Shown: positions 1 through 7,106 of the stretch, in pieces
How the letters are laid out: every line of letters begins with the position of its first letter
Position numbering within the stretch: the first letter of the stretch is position 1
From: Peribacillus faecalis
Lineage (GTDB): Bacteria > Bacillota > Bacilli > Bacillales > DSM-1321
NCBI RefSeq assembly: GCF_014712675.1
Contig: NZ_JACXSI010000021.1
Location: 1 to 60,592 of the forward strand
Length of the DNA: 60,592 nucleotides
Reading direction: 5' to 3'
Translations under genes and position numbers: made by a program
Notes under the pieces: model-generated
Told to the model about the DNA's origin: nothing
Databases searched by the model: none
Seen by the model: only the letters and a program-made list of their open reading frames with translations

Positions 1-76
1 TGTCCGCTCGACTTGCATGTATTAGGCACGCCGCCAGCGTTCGTCCTGAGCCAGGATCAAACTCTCCAAAAAGTGT
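1..76 (-). rRNA. 16S rRNA, 5' end only
   Basis: Read on the minus strand, this is the universal 16S start (GAGAGTTTGATCCTGGCTCA) followed by the conserved stretch up to the V1 region. It runs off the left edge, so only the first ~76 nt are present. It is the first gene of an rRNA operon transcribed leftwards out of the window. Three promoters and a boxA-like site lie directly upstream (165-393). In B. subtilis the equivalent place, after pdaB, is occupied by rrnI. The exact mature 5' end is uncertain by a few bases. Confidence 0.97.
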
Positions 77-164
77 TTGATAAAGCTCATAAAATAAAAA
101 GTTTTGTTTCGATCAATGCCGAAACGTTTTATTAGAATTAACGTTGACGTTTTTGTTTTGTTTA

Positions 165-177
165 GTTTTCAAAGATC
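165..177 (-). promoter_or_regulatory. boxA-like antitermination site in the 16S leader
   Basis: The minus strand reads GATCTTTGAAAAC, matching the core of the Bacillus rRNA boxA (CTTTGAAAAC). It lies about 90 nt before the 16S start and downstream of all three promoters, as expected of an rRNA leader. NusB/NusE-type antitermination factors bind boxA in this family. The function here is inferred from motif and position. Confidence 0.6.
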
Positions 178-206
178 AATCCGTTGTTTCAAACAGAAGC
201 TTTTTT

Positions 207-235
207 ATAATAACATTAACTCAATTGTTTGTCAA
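207..235 (-). promoter_or_regulatory. rRNA promoter, proximal
   Basis: The minus strand shows TTGACA, a 17-bp spacer, then TATTAT, preceded by an A-rich block (AAAAAAAGTTG) like an UP element. The base 7 nt past the -10 is a G (complement of position 200). This suits GTP-initiated, growth-rate-controlled rRNA transcription as described for B. subtilis. Confidence 0.85.
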
Positions 236-279
236 CAACTTTTTTTATTTTCTCCACTTCACTCAGAAGCGACTTTATT

Positions 280-308
280 AATTTAACATTTCGTGCCGCC
301 TGTGTCAA
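280..308 (-). promoter_or_regulatory. rRNA promoter, middle
   Basis: TTGACA, a 17-bp spacer and TAAATT on the minus strand, with the same upstream AAAAAAGTTG block as the proximal copy. The likely start base is again G (position 273). It lies 73 bp upstream of the proximal promoter. Confidence 0.8.
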
Positions 309-364
309 CAACTTTTTTAAGAAGTTTTTTCTTAATTATTTGTTGTATCGCGACGACGTTTATT

Positions 365-393
365 AATATACCAGCATCTAAAATAGAAGTCAA
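365..393 (-). promoter_or_regulatory. rRNA promoter, distal
   Basis: TTGACT, a 17-bp spacer and TATATT on the minus strand, preceded by GAAAAAGTTA. A G is available as start base at 357. It sits 21 bp after the stop codon of the small ORF at 414-632, so that gene ends right at the rRNA promoter region. Together with the two downstream promoters this fills the 337-bp gap ahead of the 16S gene. Confidence 0.75.
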
Positions 394-413
394 TAACTTT
401 TTCGCAAAAACTT

Positions 414-632
414 TTAATTAAATTTCCGGCTTCGAACATAACGCGAACACGCTGCCGGACTAGCAAGCTTAGAATATAACTTAAACAGGATACTATAGCG
501 TTCCTCCATAGCCCGCTTAACAATCCCTTCTATTTTCTTATCCTCAAAATCATAAAGAAGCTCATCCATTTCCCGCTTCACCAAATACTCAATTTCCTGC
601 TTTTCAACATCAGTCAATAAAATCCCAAGCAT
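414..632 (-). CDS. small conserved hypothetical protein (72 aa)
   Basis: A 72-residue, charged and probably soluble protein with no signal peptide or membrane segment. Residues 1-50 are rich in Glu, Lys and Arg with heptad-like hydrophobics, suggesting two helices; the tail carries a single Cys and a basic end. The start is supported by a good Shine-Dalgarno (GAGGTGAT, 5 nt before ATG). It resembles, from memory, small ORFs found beside rRNA operons in other Bacillales, but I cannot name a family or function. It sits divergent from pdaB and just upstream of the rRNA promoters, reading in the same direction as the rRNA. A function in rRNA control would be speculation. Confidence 0.7.
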   Translation of the reverse strand: MLGILLTDVEKQEIEYLVKREMDELLYDFEDKKIEGIVKRAMEERYSILFKLYSKLASPAACSRYVRSRKFN

Positions 633-700
633 TCTATCACCTCATCTGTACAAATCACTTATATTCTCACCACTATCAGTTCGAATATGTATTTCGCCAG

Positions 701-728
701 TCATATCTTTTATGTACAAGCATAAAGT
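701..728 (+). promoter_or_regulatory. candidate sigma-E-type promoter for pdaB
   Basis: TCATATC, 13 bp, then CATAAAGT resembles the mother-cell sigma-E consensus (ATA-type -35, CATACAAT-type -10). It lies ~30 bp before the pdaB start. pdaB is sporulation-controlled in B. subtilis, so such a site is expected. The -10 match is imperfect and the spacer is about 1 bp short. Confidence 0.35.
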
Positions 729-757
729 GGAATATATAGATGATTGAGGTGATTACA

Positions 758-1510
758 TTGAACTTTTTTATAGCGCTCTCTGTGAAAAAAATAAAATTAA
801 CACTCTTCATTGTTATGTTGGCATTTTTCACAGCCTGGTTTCTATTCATCCAATATTCAACAGAGACTCCTGTATTTTCGACAAAAGACGGGCCTAAAGC
901 TGTATATCGGGGTGAAAAGAATGTAGCCCTCACCTTCAATATAGGCTGGGGCGATGAAAAGGCAGCTATTATTTTAGAAGAACTGAAGAAGAATGACGTC
1001 AAAGCCGCTACCTTTTTCATATCCGGGGCATGGGCAGAACGACATCCGCATCTTGTCGAGAAGATGCTTGAGCAACGGTATGAGATTGGTCTGTTAGGTT
1101 ACAACTACGTTAATTACGCCAGTGCAGAAAACACGGAAATCACAAAGGATATCATTAAAGGTCGAGAAGCTTTTAAAAAGTTGGGTATTCAAGAAGTAAA
1201 ATACCTCCGTTCACCAACCGGCCACTTCGATAAACGCCTCTTAGACGTGAGCGAGCAATTCGGCTACACAATTGTCCATTGGAGTGTTGATTCCAAAGAC
1301 TGGACCAATCCGGGAATCAACAAAATCATCAGCAATATAAAAGATGTAAAGGAAGGCGACATTTTATTATTTCATGCCTCTGATTCCGCTCAACAAACCG
1401 CTGAAGCCATCCCTGATATCTTGAAGACAATTCGCGATAAAAATCTAAAAATGGTCACTGTCTCGCAGATGGTCTCCAATTCGTCCGTCAGAACAGAAGA
1501 AATTAAGTAA
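758..1510 (+). CDS. pdaB: PdaB-type sporulation polysaccharide deacetylase family protein
   Basis: Member of the carbohydrate esterase 4 (NodB) fold family needed for stable spores in B. subtilis; its substrate is unsettled. I choose the TTG at 758 (250 aa): it follows GAGGTGAT by 4 nt and gives an N-terminus (MNFF...) aligning with known PdaB. Residues ~14-31 form one membrane anchor and the rest is extracytoplasmic. Family motifs are visible: GPKAVYRGE, IGWGD, ATFFISGAWAERHP, RSPTGHF, DSKDWTNPG and LLFHASDS. Two oddities stand out: the canonical catalytic-base Asp of the first motif is Asn61 (codon AAT), while Asp66 of IGWGD remains; and the usual H-x-x-x-H metal motif is absent, as in PdaB proteins generally. 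It is one of only two plus-strand genes. Confidence 0.93.
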   Translation: MNFFIALSVKKIKLTLFIVMLAFFTAWFLFIQYSTETPVFSTKDGPKAVYRGEKNVALTFNIGWGDEKAAIILEELKKNDVKAATFFISGAWAERHPHLVEKMLEQRYEIGLLGYNYVNYASAENTEITKDIIKGREAFKKLGIQEVKYLRSPTGHFDKRLLDVSEQFGYTIVHWSVDSKDWTNPGINKIISNIKDVKEGDILLFHASDSAQQTAEAIPDILKTIRDKNLKMVTVSQMVSNSSVRTEEIK

Positions 1511-1580
1511 GGCACAAAAGCGCAAGCGCCCTGTTTAGCACCGTATGAACTGGTGACCACCGACCGAGAGACGATATACT
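1511..1580. repeat. possible fragment of a dispersed GC-rich intergenic repeat
   Basis: Just after the pdaB stop the sequence becomes locally GC-richer and contains GCGCAAGCGCC and a short CACC/GGTG inverted pair, then returns to AT-rich DNA. The GCGCAAGCGCC core recalls dispersed intergenic elements of Bacillales genomes. Only one copy lies in this window, so repeat status cannot be shown here. No ORF is present. Confidence 0.25.
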
Positions 1581-1625
1581 TTTTTAAATGATACTCAATG
1601 TGAAATTTTATAATGTCCTAAAGCA

Positions 1626-1658
1626 TGAAAAAAGCGACAGTTCATGAAACTGTCGCTT
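1626..1658 (-). terminator. terminator downstream of kbaA
   Basis: On the minus strand AAGCGACAGTTTC, a short loop and the complementary arm are followed by TTTTTTC. The perfect stem plus U-run lies ~40 nt after the kbaA stop and closes that minus-strand transcript. It has no U-run in the pdaB direction. Confidence 0.9.
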
Positions 1659-1699
1659 CAACCTTACAGAACACTTGTTCTCACACCGTTGAAATTTCA

Positions 1700-2326
1700 T
1701 TATCTTGCCGTCACTTGTTTCTTCTCAATCTCACGCGCAATTCTCTCATTGATTTTATGTAATGTCAGAAGTTGATAGCTATTGCAAATCAAAAGCGGCC
1801 ACAACATGAAATATAGCCATCCTTGGTCGTTCTCAACTAAAACCGGTACCCACTGTAAAACTGTAAAAACGGTCATAAAAAACAGAGCCGGAATAAACGC
1901 TTGACTATTTGTCTGTTTCATTTTCACGTATGCAACTAAAAGACCAACAGCCAATACAAGTCCGGCTAAACCGATGTACGGCATTAAACCTTCTCCCTCA
2001 TTGAAGGCATTATAACGCAAGTAAATTAAATCAAATAACACAAATACTATCAGGACAATTTGCACTCCGCTCCACATATTCTTAAAAATGCTAATCCCAA
2101 AGCGATGGATTGTTAAATACGCAAAGAAGCTCATCTGACTGATGACACTAAAAATTAATCCGACACCCATCAGCCATACGAATGTCGATAAAATCTCCAT
2201 TACATTTCCGGCCTCAAACAGCGGATCGAATTGCTCCCACCTTACCAAAAAGCCAACAATACCTGCTGATACTCCCCCTATTAACAAGGTAGAGAAAAAT
2301 AAGCGTACCAATTGACGACTATTCAC
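1700..2326 (-). CDS. kbaA: KbaA, KinB-signalling pathway activation protein
   Basis: Integral membrane protein required for activation of the KinB branch of the sporulation phosphorelay in B. subtilis. It has about six hydrophobic segments (roughly residues 7-27, 46-66, 81-103, 115-135, 147-165 and 170-190) and a basic, cytoplasmic-looking C-terminus, and no enzymatic motif. I place the start at the GTG at 2324-2326 (208 aa) because GGGGGAA lies 7 nt upstream; the longer TTG reading at 2341 has no ribosome site. It is divergent from gerD and ends in its own terminator. Identification rests on the N-terminal RQLVRLFF and LVRWEQ motifs and on location between gerD and pdaB, as in B. subtilis. 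Confidence 0.88.
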   Translation of the reverse strand: MNSRQLVRLFFSTLLIGGVSAGIVGFLVRWEQFDPLFEAGNVMEILSTFVWLMGVGLIFSVISQMSFFAYLTIHRFGISIFKNMWSGVQIVLIVFVLFDLIYLRYNAFNEGEGLMPYIGLAGLVLAVGLLVAYVKMKQTNSQAFIPALFFMTVFTVLQWVPVLVENDQGWLYFMLWPLLICNSYQLLTLHKINERIAREIEKKQVTAR

Positions 2327-2468
2327 TGACCGTTCCCCCAATAATTGTACTTTTAGGGTAATTGTACCAATATAAAAGAGGAATTTCTACAAAATATCTA
2401 AACGAGGCATAAAGTTCAAAATTCTGCCCAACTTAACAGTAGAACTAGAATTGAAGGGAAATTCCGTT

Positions 2469-3131
2469 ATGAAGAAACAAATGTTGTTCACTCTCCTCCT
2501 ATTCATCCTCCTTACAGCATGTTCGAATGGCAACCCCTCCGGTACGCAAGACAGTCAATACGAAGTAACAAAACAACTTGTCATCGATCTGCTGAAAACA
2601 GATGAAGGAAAAGCTACGTTAGCTGAACTACTAGCTGATAAGGAACTGAAGGAGCAGTTAGTTATTGAGCAAGATATTATTAAGACCTCCATCGAAGAGA
2701 ATTTGACATCCAAGCAAGCCATGTCTTTTTGGAAAGAAGCATTTAAGGATCCGACTTTCGCTGCTGCTTATGCCAAAAGCTTAGAAGCTGCCCACAAACA
2801 GTTGCTAATCGATTTAATGGAAGATGCGCACTACCGAAAACTTCTTTTAGAGGTCATGCAAGATCCAAAGATGGAAAAAGAAATTACTAAAGTTATTCAA
2901 AGCAGCGATATTCGGGAAGAAATAAAAAATGCAATCATTGAAACCTTTAGCAGCCCTTTAGTACAAGCAAAACTGCAATCTATAATCTCACAGTCCGGTG
3001 GTGCATCCTCAGAATCACAGAGCGACAGCGAATCCAGCCAGACTGATACAGGCAGCGGAGGCGGAAATGGCGGCGGAGAATCCGGTGGCCAAGGCGGGGA
3101 ATCCGGCGGCAGCTCAAGTAACACCCCGTAA
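2469..3131 (+). CDS. gerD: GerD, spore germination lipoprotein
   Basis: Lipoprotein that in B. subtilis clusters nutrient germinant receptors in the spore inner membrane (the germinosome). The N-terminus is a lipoprotein signal peptide with lipobox LTAC, acylated Cys at residue 18. Residues ~30-180 are a helical, charged domain typical of GerD (YEVTKQLVIDLLK, ...DPKMEKEI, ...FSSPLVQAKLQ). The last ~40 residues are low-complexity Gly/Ser. I use the ATG at 2469 (220 aa), where MKKQ starts the signal peptide and AAGGGA lies 9 nt upstream; the upstream in-frame TTG at 2451 has no ribosome site. It is plus-strand, convergent with salA and shares a terminator with it. Confidence 0.93.
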   Translation: MKKQMLFTLLLFILLTACSNGNPSGTQDSQYEVTKQLVIDLLKTDEGKATLAELLADKELKEQLVIEQDIIKTSIEENLTSKQAMSFWKEAFKDPTFAAAYAKSLEAAHKQLLIDLMEDAHYRKLLLEVMQDPKMEKEITKVIQSSDIREEIKNAIIETFSSPLVQAKLQSIISQSGGASSESQSDSESSQTDTGSGGGNGGGESGGQGGESGGSSSNTP

Positions 3132-3137
3132 AAATAG

Positions 3138-3175
3138 AAAGAAGACCCGTCCCATACTGGCAGGTCTTCTTTTCT
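3138..3175. terminator. bidirectional terminator between gerD and salA
   Basis: AAGAAGACC, a ~13-nt loop and GGTCTTCTTTTCTTT form a stem with a U-rich tail on the plus strand, closing gerD. On the minus strand the A-rich left arm provides a weaker U-tract that can serve salA, whose coding end begins at 3176. Confidence 0.8.
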
Positions 3176-4231
3176 TTATTTCTCAATAATTGCAATTACT
3201 TTCTTAGCAATATCTTTATAAATTTGCCCTAATTTATGATCTTCTTCATAAATAGACGGAGCAAAATCTTCTTCATTCCAGTCCGGCTGTTGCAATGGCA
3301 ACTGACCCAGCAATTCTGTCTGAAGTTCTTCAGCTAATTTTTGTCCTCCACCTTGACCGAATACATACTCTTTCTCTTTTGTAACCTTACTTTCAAAGTA
3401 GGACATATTCTCGATGACACCAATTACTTCGTGTTCTGTTCGGATTGCCATCGCACCCGCTCTAGCTGCTACAAAAGCCGCCGTTGGATGCGGAGTAGTT
3501 ACGATGATTTCTTTACATGCCGGCAGCATATTGTGCACATCTAATGCTACGTCTCCTGTTCCCGGAGGAAGATCCAGCAATAAGTAGTCCAATTCTCCCC
3601 ATTCAACTTCTGTAAAGAAATTGTTCAGCATCTTTCCAAGCATCGGTCCGCGCCATATAATCGGTGCATTGTCTTCTACAAAGAAGCCCATTGAAATGAC
3701 TTTGACGCCAAAACGTTCAACAGGGATAATTCTTTCACCTCGCACAACCGGGCGTTTTGTGATACCCATCATATCCGGTACACTGAAGCCGTATATATCC
3801 GCATCAACAAGCCCGACTTTTTTGCCCAAACGAGCAAGGGATGTTGCCAAGTTTACAGATACCGTCGACTTGCCGACACCGCCTTTACCGCTGGCGATGG
3901 CAATAAACGTTGTCTTGCTAGTAGGTGATAATAGACCTAAACCATCTTCAGGAGCATTGCTTCCACGGTATTTTTCCAGTTCCTCTTCAGAAAGCGCGCC
4001 AAATCGGATCCCAACCGATTCAAAACCTGCTTTTTTCAGCAAATCAACGACTTTCATTTGCAATTGTAACTGTTCCGGAGTGCCTGTTTTTGCAATATTG
4101 ATTTTTACGCTTATATGATTTTTCTCAGGCTTTATTTTAACTTCTTGAATTCCGTTCGTTTCTTGCAAACCTTTATGTAGAAAAGGGTCTTGCAGGGCCC
4201 CTAACAGCTCTACTACTTGTTGTTCCGTCAT
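3176..4231 (-). CDS. salA: SalA, Mrp/ApbC-type P-loop ATPase
   Basis: Mrp/NBP35-family ATPase. In B. subtilis SalA acts in control of scoC and exoprotease expression; relatives elsewhere are Fe-S carrier proteins. The 351-aa protein has an N-terminal DUF59/MIP18-like domain (residues ~1-85) and a deviant Walker A, GKGGVGKST, at 115-123, followed by DADIYG and a Walker B-like LLLDLPPGTGD. The C-terminal Cys pair that binds Fe-S in Mrp/Nbp35 proteins is missing after ENMSYF, as in B. subtilis SalA, so an Fe-S carrier role through that site is unlikely. It lies downstream of cwlD in the same direction with a ~100-bp gap. Confidence 0.93.
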   Translation of the reverse strand: MTEQQVVELLGALQDPFLHKGLQETNGIQEVKIKPEKNHISVKINIAKTGTPEQLQLQMKVVDLLKKAGFESVGIRFGALSEEELEKYRGSNAPEDGLGLLSPTSKTTFIAIASGKGGVGKSTVSVNLATSLARLGKKVGLVDADIYGFSVPDMMGITKRPVVRGERIIPVERFGVKVISMGFFVEDNAPIIWRGPMLGKMLNNFFTEVEWGELDYLLLDLPPGTGDVALDVHNMLPACKEIIVTTPHPTAAFVAARAGAMAIRTEHEVIGVIENMSYFESKVTKEKEYVFGQGGGQKLAEELQTELLGQLPLQQPDWNEEDFAPSIYEEDHKLGQIYKDIAKKVIAIIEK

Positions 4232-4332
4232 TATTGAATAGCACCTCTCTTGAATTCATTCTCATCTTTAAGTATATCATAACTGTCCAAAATGAATGTT
4301 AATTCAAGATTTTCAGATAAAAGGTAAGCAAG

Positions 4333-5052
4333 TTAATTTTCTTCTTCCTCATCTATCGGTTCTTCTGTAAAAAAGCGCATAACGCCTTTATAAACCGAAA
4401 CGGCTATTTTATCTTGATATTCTTCGCTCGCTAGTTCTTGCCTCTCTCTAGCATTCGATAAAAAACCTACCTCCACAAGTGCACCAGGCTTTTTAGCATG
4501 CTTCAATACATAGACGTGATCAATCGGCTTTGCCACCCTCTTTGTATTTTCGAGGTTTTTTTTCAACTCTTCCTGTATAAAGGTTGCCGCCCACTTATTC
4601 TCTTTATAGCGCAGTGTATAGAAAGTCTGCGCACCGCTTGAGCTTGAGGATGGAAATGCATTTAAATGAATGCTTAAAAATAAGTCCGCTTCCGACTCAT
4701 TAATCATCTCCAGCCGTTTTTTCAGGTCTGCGGTTTTTCGGGCTCGGTATCCTTCTACATCCCCTGCTAAGTCACTATCTTCCTCTCTCGTCATAATAAC
4801 TAAAGCACCCTGCTCCTGCAGATAATCTCTTAACATTCTCGAAATCGAAAGAGCTATATCTTTTTCCACTACACCATCCACAACCGCTCCGCCGTCCGGG
4901 CCTCCATGACCGGGATCAATAATAATCACCTTTCCCGCTAACGGCAAATTCCAGGCTTTCCACGAATATTCTTCAAGTAGTTGAAATGTAAAAATCAAAA
5001 ATAACGATACAATCGCAATCGCCAAACCTGTGTACTTCAGTCTGCTCCACAT
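4333..5052 (-). CDS. cwlD: CwlD, N-acetylmuramoyl-L-alanine amidase of spore cortex
   Basis: Amidase_3 zinc enzyme that, with PdaA, makes muramic-delta-lactam in cortex peptidoglycan, a mark needed for germination. The 239-aa protein has one N-terminal membrane segment (residues ~9-26) and an extracytoplasmic catalytic domain. Zinc and catalytic motifs are present: DPGHGG, the Glu of VVEKD, SIHLNA and the late EVGFLSN. The end is acidic (EEPIDEEEEN). Spacing suggests possible cotranscription from ybaK into cwlD and salA. The start is the ATG after a strong ribosome site (GGGAAGGGGT) and gives the usual family length. Confidence 0.95.
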   Translation of the reverse strand: MWSRLKYTGLAIAIVSLFLIFTFQLLEEYSWKAWNLPLAGKVIIIDPGHGGPDGGAVVDGVVEKDIALSISRMLRDYLQEQGALVIMTREEDSDLAGDVEGYRARKTADLKKRLEMINESEADLFLSIHLNAFPSSSSSGAQTFYTLRYKENKWAATFIQEELKKNLENTKRVAKPIDHVYVLKHAKKPGALVEVGFLSNARERQELASEEYQDKIAVSVYKGVMRFFTEEPIDEEEEN

Positions 5053-5114
5053 ACCCCTTCCCTCCTACTCATCCTACAATAACCTTATGGGACGAGCAGA
5101 GCTTTTAGAACCTT

Positions 5115-5561
5115 TTAATGCAAGCGAAGCTTGTGCCGTTTAGCGCCTTTTGCAAAACCGTCCCGCCACCAGCAATCCACATATCCTTCGCATTGGTAAT
5201 ACAAAGATTCATTATACAAATCATAATCGCTGACTTTTCCCCAGTACAAAATAAAATTAAACAGTGTATCAATTAAGTGCTTTTCTTCAGAAAAACATCT
5301 CGACTTCACCTCTTCGATTGACTCACCATATAGACCGAATTTACTGAAGTTCGCACCCAGCAAATAAGATTCAATGGCTACATCATAGCACCCTTCTTCA
5401 AGCACTTGTGAAAAAGCAACCCCTAAGGAATGCTTATTGTTAAAAAATAATTGAAAGCGTTCCTTTAACATTTTTGGGGTTATTTCCTTCAATACTTTCC
5501 GTTCATATTTCAATTGTTTATCTCTTCGTTTTTCCTTAAACGTCAATATCACATTATCCAA
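5115..5561 (-). CDS. ybaK: YbaK-like DUF2521 protein
   Basis: A 148-aa soluble protein of the DUF2521 family, function unknown. Recognisable features match B. subtilis YbaK: N-terminal ILTFKEKRR, central EEGCYDVAIESYLLGA, FGLYGES, CFSEEKHLIDTLFNFILYWGK, and the C-terminal WWRDGFAKGAKRHKLRLH. It has no signal peptide. It precedes cwlD as in B. subtilis, so a part in sporulation is possible but unproven. Upstream (5562-5749) no further gene is seen before the intron remnant. Confidence 0.88.
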   Translation of the reverse strand: MDNVILTFKEKRRDKQLKYERKVLKEITPKMLKERFQLFFNNKHSLGVAFSQVLEEGCYDVAIESYLLGANFSKFGLYGESIEEVKSRCFSEEKHLIDTLFNFILYWGKVSDYDLYNESLYYQCEGYVDCWWRDGFAKGAKRHKLRLH

Positions 5562-5733
5562 AACTTCACCTCATTCAAGGCTTTCCTTCATTCAGCATAC
5601 ACTCATTTCATTTATCGATGAGCTACCTATAGTTTTCGATGAAAAGCCAGGTGCAATTCTTCCTATTTCTGTGTTCTTTGTTAAACCATATATAGTATAA
5701 ATATAATGCTTATTCCCTCTAAAAAATCAGAAC

Positions 5734-6039
5734 TTAATTTACTTTTCTGTCTAAACCGAGTACTTGGGCAATTGTTTGTTGAATCAAACGGTCTGTCACA
5801 GTTGGAATACCTAATAGCCGAATGCCGCCGTCAGGTTTCGGGATTTCGACTCTGCGGACTGGCTTCAGTTCATAGGCACCTTCGAGAATAGCCTCTCTGA
5901 TGGATGTCCAATTTTCGATGATGTGCTGTCGTAGGATTTGTACGGGCATCATATCTACTCCGTGGCTTCCTTTGTTCTGTTCCACTCGTTTGAGTGCGAG
6001 AAGCATATTTTCCCGTGACAGAATTTGATTCAAAAACAT
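5734..6039 (-). pseudogene. truncated group II intron reverse transcriptase (N-terminal ~96 aa)
   Basis: Only the beginning of an LtrA-type intron-encoded protein survives. It shows the typical start (MFLNQILSRENM), NKGSHGVDMMPV, the RT motif region RRVEIPKPDGGIRLLGIPTVTDRLIQQ and AQVL. After AQVL the sequence departs and reaches a stop within eight codons. A full protein would be ~420-600 aa with YADD, maturase and often endonuclease domains; none of these is present. The start ATG has GGAAGGA upstream. It lies inside the intron remnant (5750-6591), so it cannot supply splicing or mobility functions. Confidence 0.9.
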
Positions 6040-6591
6040 CGTTCTTACTTCCTTCCGTGAATAGTTTATCTTCTTATGCCAGTTGTCACTCCATCCTCCG
6101 AGAAGTCCCCCACGGGATTCACCGCTTCCTCCTTCAAGTGAGGTATCTAACGTTTTCTATGGTCACAGTGACAAACTGAATGCCAAGGACTATTCTCTCT
6201 TAATTGTTCGGTCCTTCCGGATGGTTCTAGACCCATCCGTACTATGACCTCTGCTGACTTCTGATGGTTCAGCTGCTTATCGCTAAGCAGGTTATGAAGG
6301 GTACTTCACGTTTCCATCAGAGCTCCCCGGGTAAGAGTGCAATCTTTCTTTCCATCTATCTGCTTCATTTACTCTGTATCACCTTCGGCAGAAAGGACTT
6401 TGTTTTGTTAAGCAAACTCATCCAATGATACTTAGCCTTCTATGAAGTTCGTGTTCCTCAGACCGGAAGTTTGCCGCCCGCTTCCTTCAGATTCCGCGTC
6501 ACCACGGACACCCTTGCGTTAAGCTAACTGTTACTTCTGCCTTCACAGCTCGGGACTTTCACCCTATAGATTGCACCCATGCCGGGCGCAC
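5750..6591 (-). mobile_element. 3'-truncated group II intron (class C-like)
   Basis: The minus-strand 5' boundary starts GTGCGCCCGGCATGGGTG, a group II GTGYG-type end, and continues ~550 nt through the structured ribozyme 5' domains into the reverse transcriptase start at 6039. Domains V and VI and most of the protein gene are missing; homology ends around 5750. The first intron base abuts the base of a perfect 14-bp hairpin (6592-6633). Insertion just after terminator stems is the known habit of class C introns. It sits between rpsI and ybaK. Class assignment rests on the target and on protein motifs from memory. Confidence 0.85.
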
Positions 6592-6633
6592 TTAAAGAGC
6601 CTATGTCCCATCTGGGGTGCATAGGCTCTTTAA
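6592..6633 (-). terminator. terminator-type hairpin, intron target
   Basis: A perfect 14-bp stem (TTAAAGAGCCTATG and its complement) closes a 14-nt loop. No U-tract follows; the intron remnant begins at the very next base. It was probably a second terminator behind rpsI whose U-tract was displaced by the insertion. Confidence 0.7.
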
Positions 6634-6637
6634 ATAC

Positions 6638-6673
6638 AAAAAAGACTCCCAAACCAAAATGGTTTGAGAGCCT
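6638..6673 (-). terminator. terminator of rplM-rpsI
   Basis: GGCTCTCAAACC, a TTTT loop and GGTTTGGGAGTC, then TTTTTT on the minus strand, 20 nt after the rpsI stop. A strong intrinsic terminator. Confidence 0.9.
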
Positions 6674-6692
6674 TGAAACGGTAATATAAAAA

Positions 6693-7085
6693 TTAACGTT
6701 TTGAGAACTGAGGCGCGCGACGAGCACCTTTAAGACCGTATTTTTTACGCTCTTTCATACGTGCATCACGAGTTAAGAAGCCTGCAGATTTAAGTGCTGG
6801 ACGGTATGCAGGATCAGCTTGAAGTAAAGCACGTGCAATACCGTGACGGATTGCACCAGCTTGACCAGTGAAGCCACCGCCAGATACGTTTACAAGCACA
6901 TCGTAGTTTCCAGTAGTTTCTGTAGCTACTAATGGTTGTTTTACAACTAAAATAAGAGTATCGAATGGGAAATATTCATTAATATCACGGTCGTTAATGA
7001 TAATACGTCCTTCGCCTGGTACTAAACGTACGCGAGCTACTGAACTTTTACGACGACCTGTTCCATAATATTGAACTTGTGCCAA
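6693..7085 (-). CDS. rpsI: 30S ribosomal protein S9
   Basis: S9 (130 aa) of the small-subunit head; its C-terminal tail reaches the P-site tRNA. The conserved start [20 protein letters not shown] and the tail ending RAPQFSKR are intact, including the terminal Lys-Arg that contacts tRNA. It follows rplM by 21 nt with a good ribosome site (AAAGGAGGT) and ends in a terminator. The rplM-rpsI pair is cotranscribed in nearly all bacteria and probably autoregulated through the L13 leader. Confidence 0.98.
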   Translation of the reverse strand: MAQVQYYGTGRRKSSVARVRLVPGEGRIIINDRDINEYFPFDTLILVVKQPLVATETTGNYDVLVNVSGGGFTGQAGAIRHGIARALLQADPAYRPALKSAGFLTRDARMKERKKYGLKGARRAPQFSKR

Positions 7086-7106
7086 GATAGTTACCTCCTT
7101 TTAAAA

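Noticed and set aside
104-286. Plus-strand 60-aa frame upstream of 16S
   Set aside because: It covers the rRNA leader and two rRNA promoters on the other strand, has no ribosome site and low-complexity Phe-rich content.
6524-6727. 67-aa minus-strand frame between rpsI and the intron
   Set aside because: It runs through the rpsI end, two terminator hairpins and the intron start; composition and lack of a ribosome site mark it as chance.
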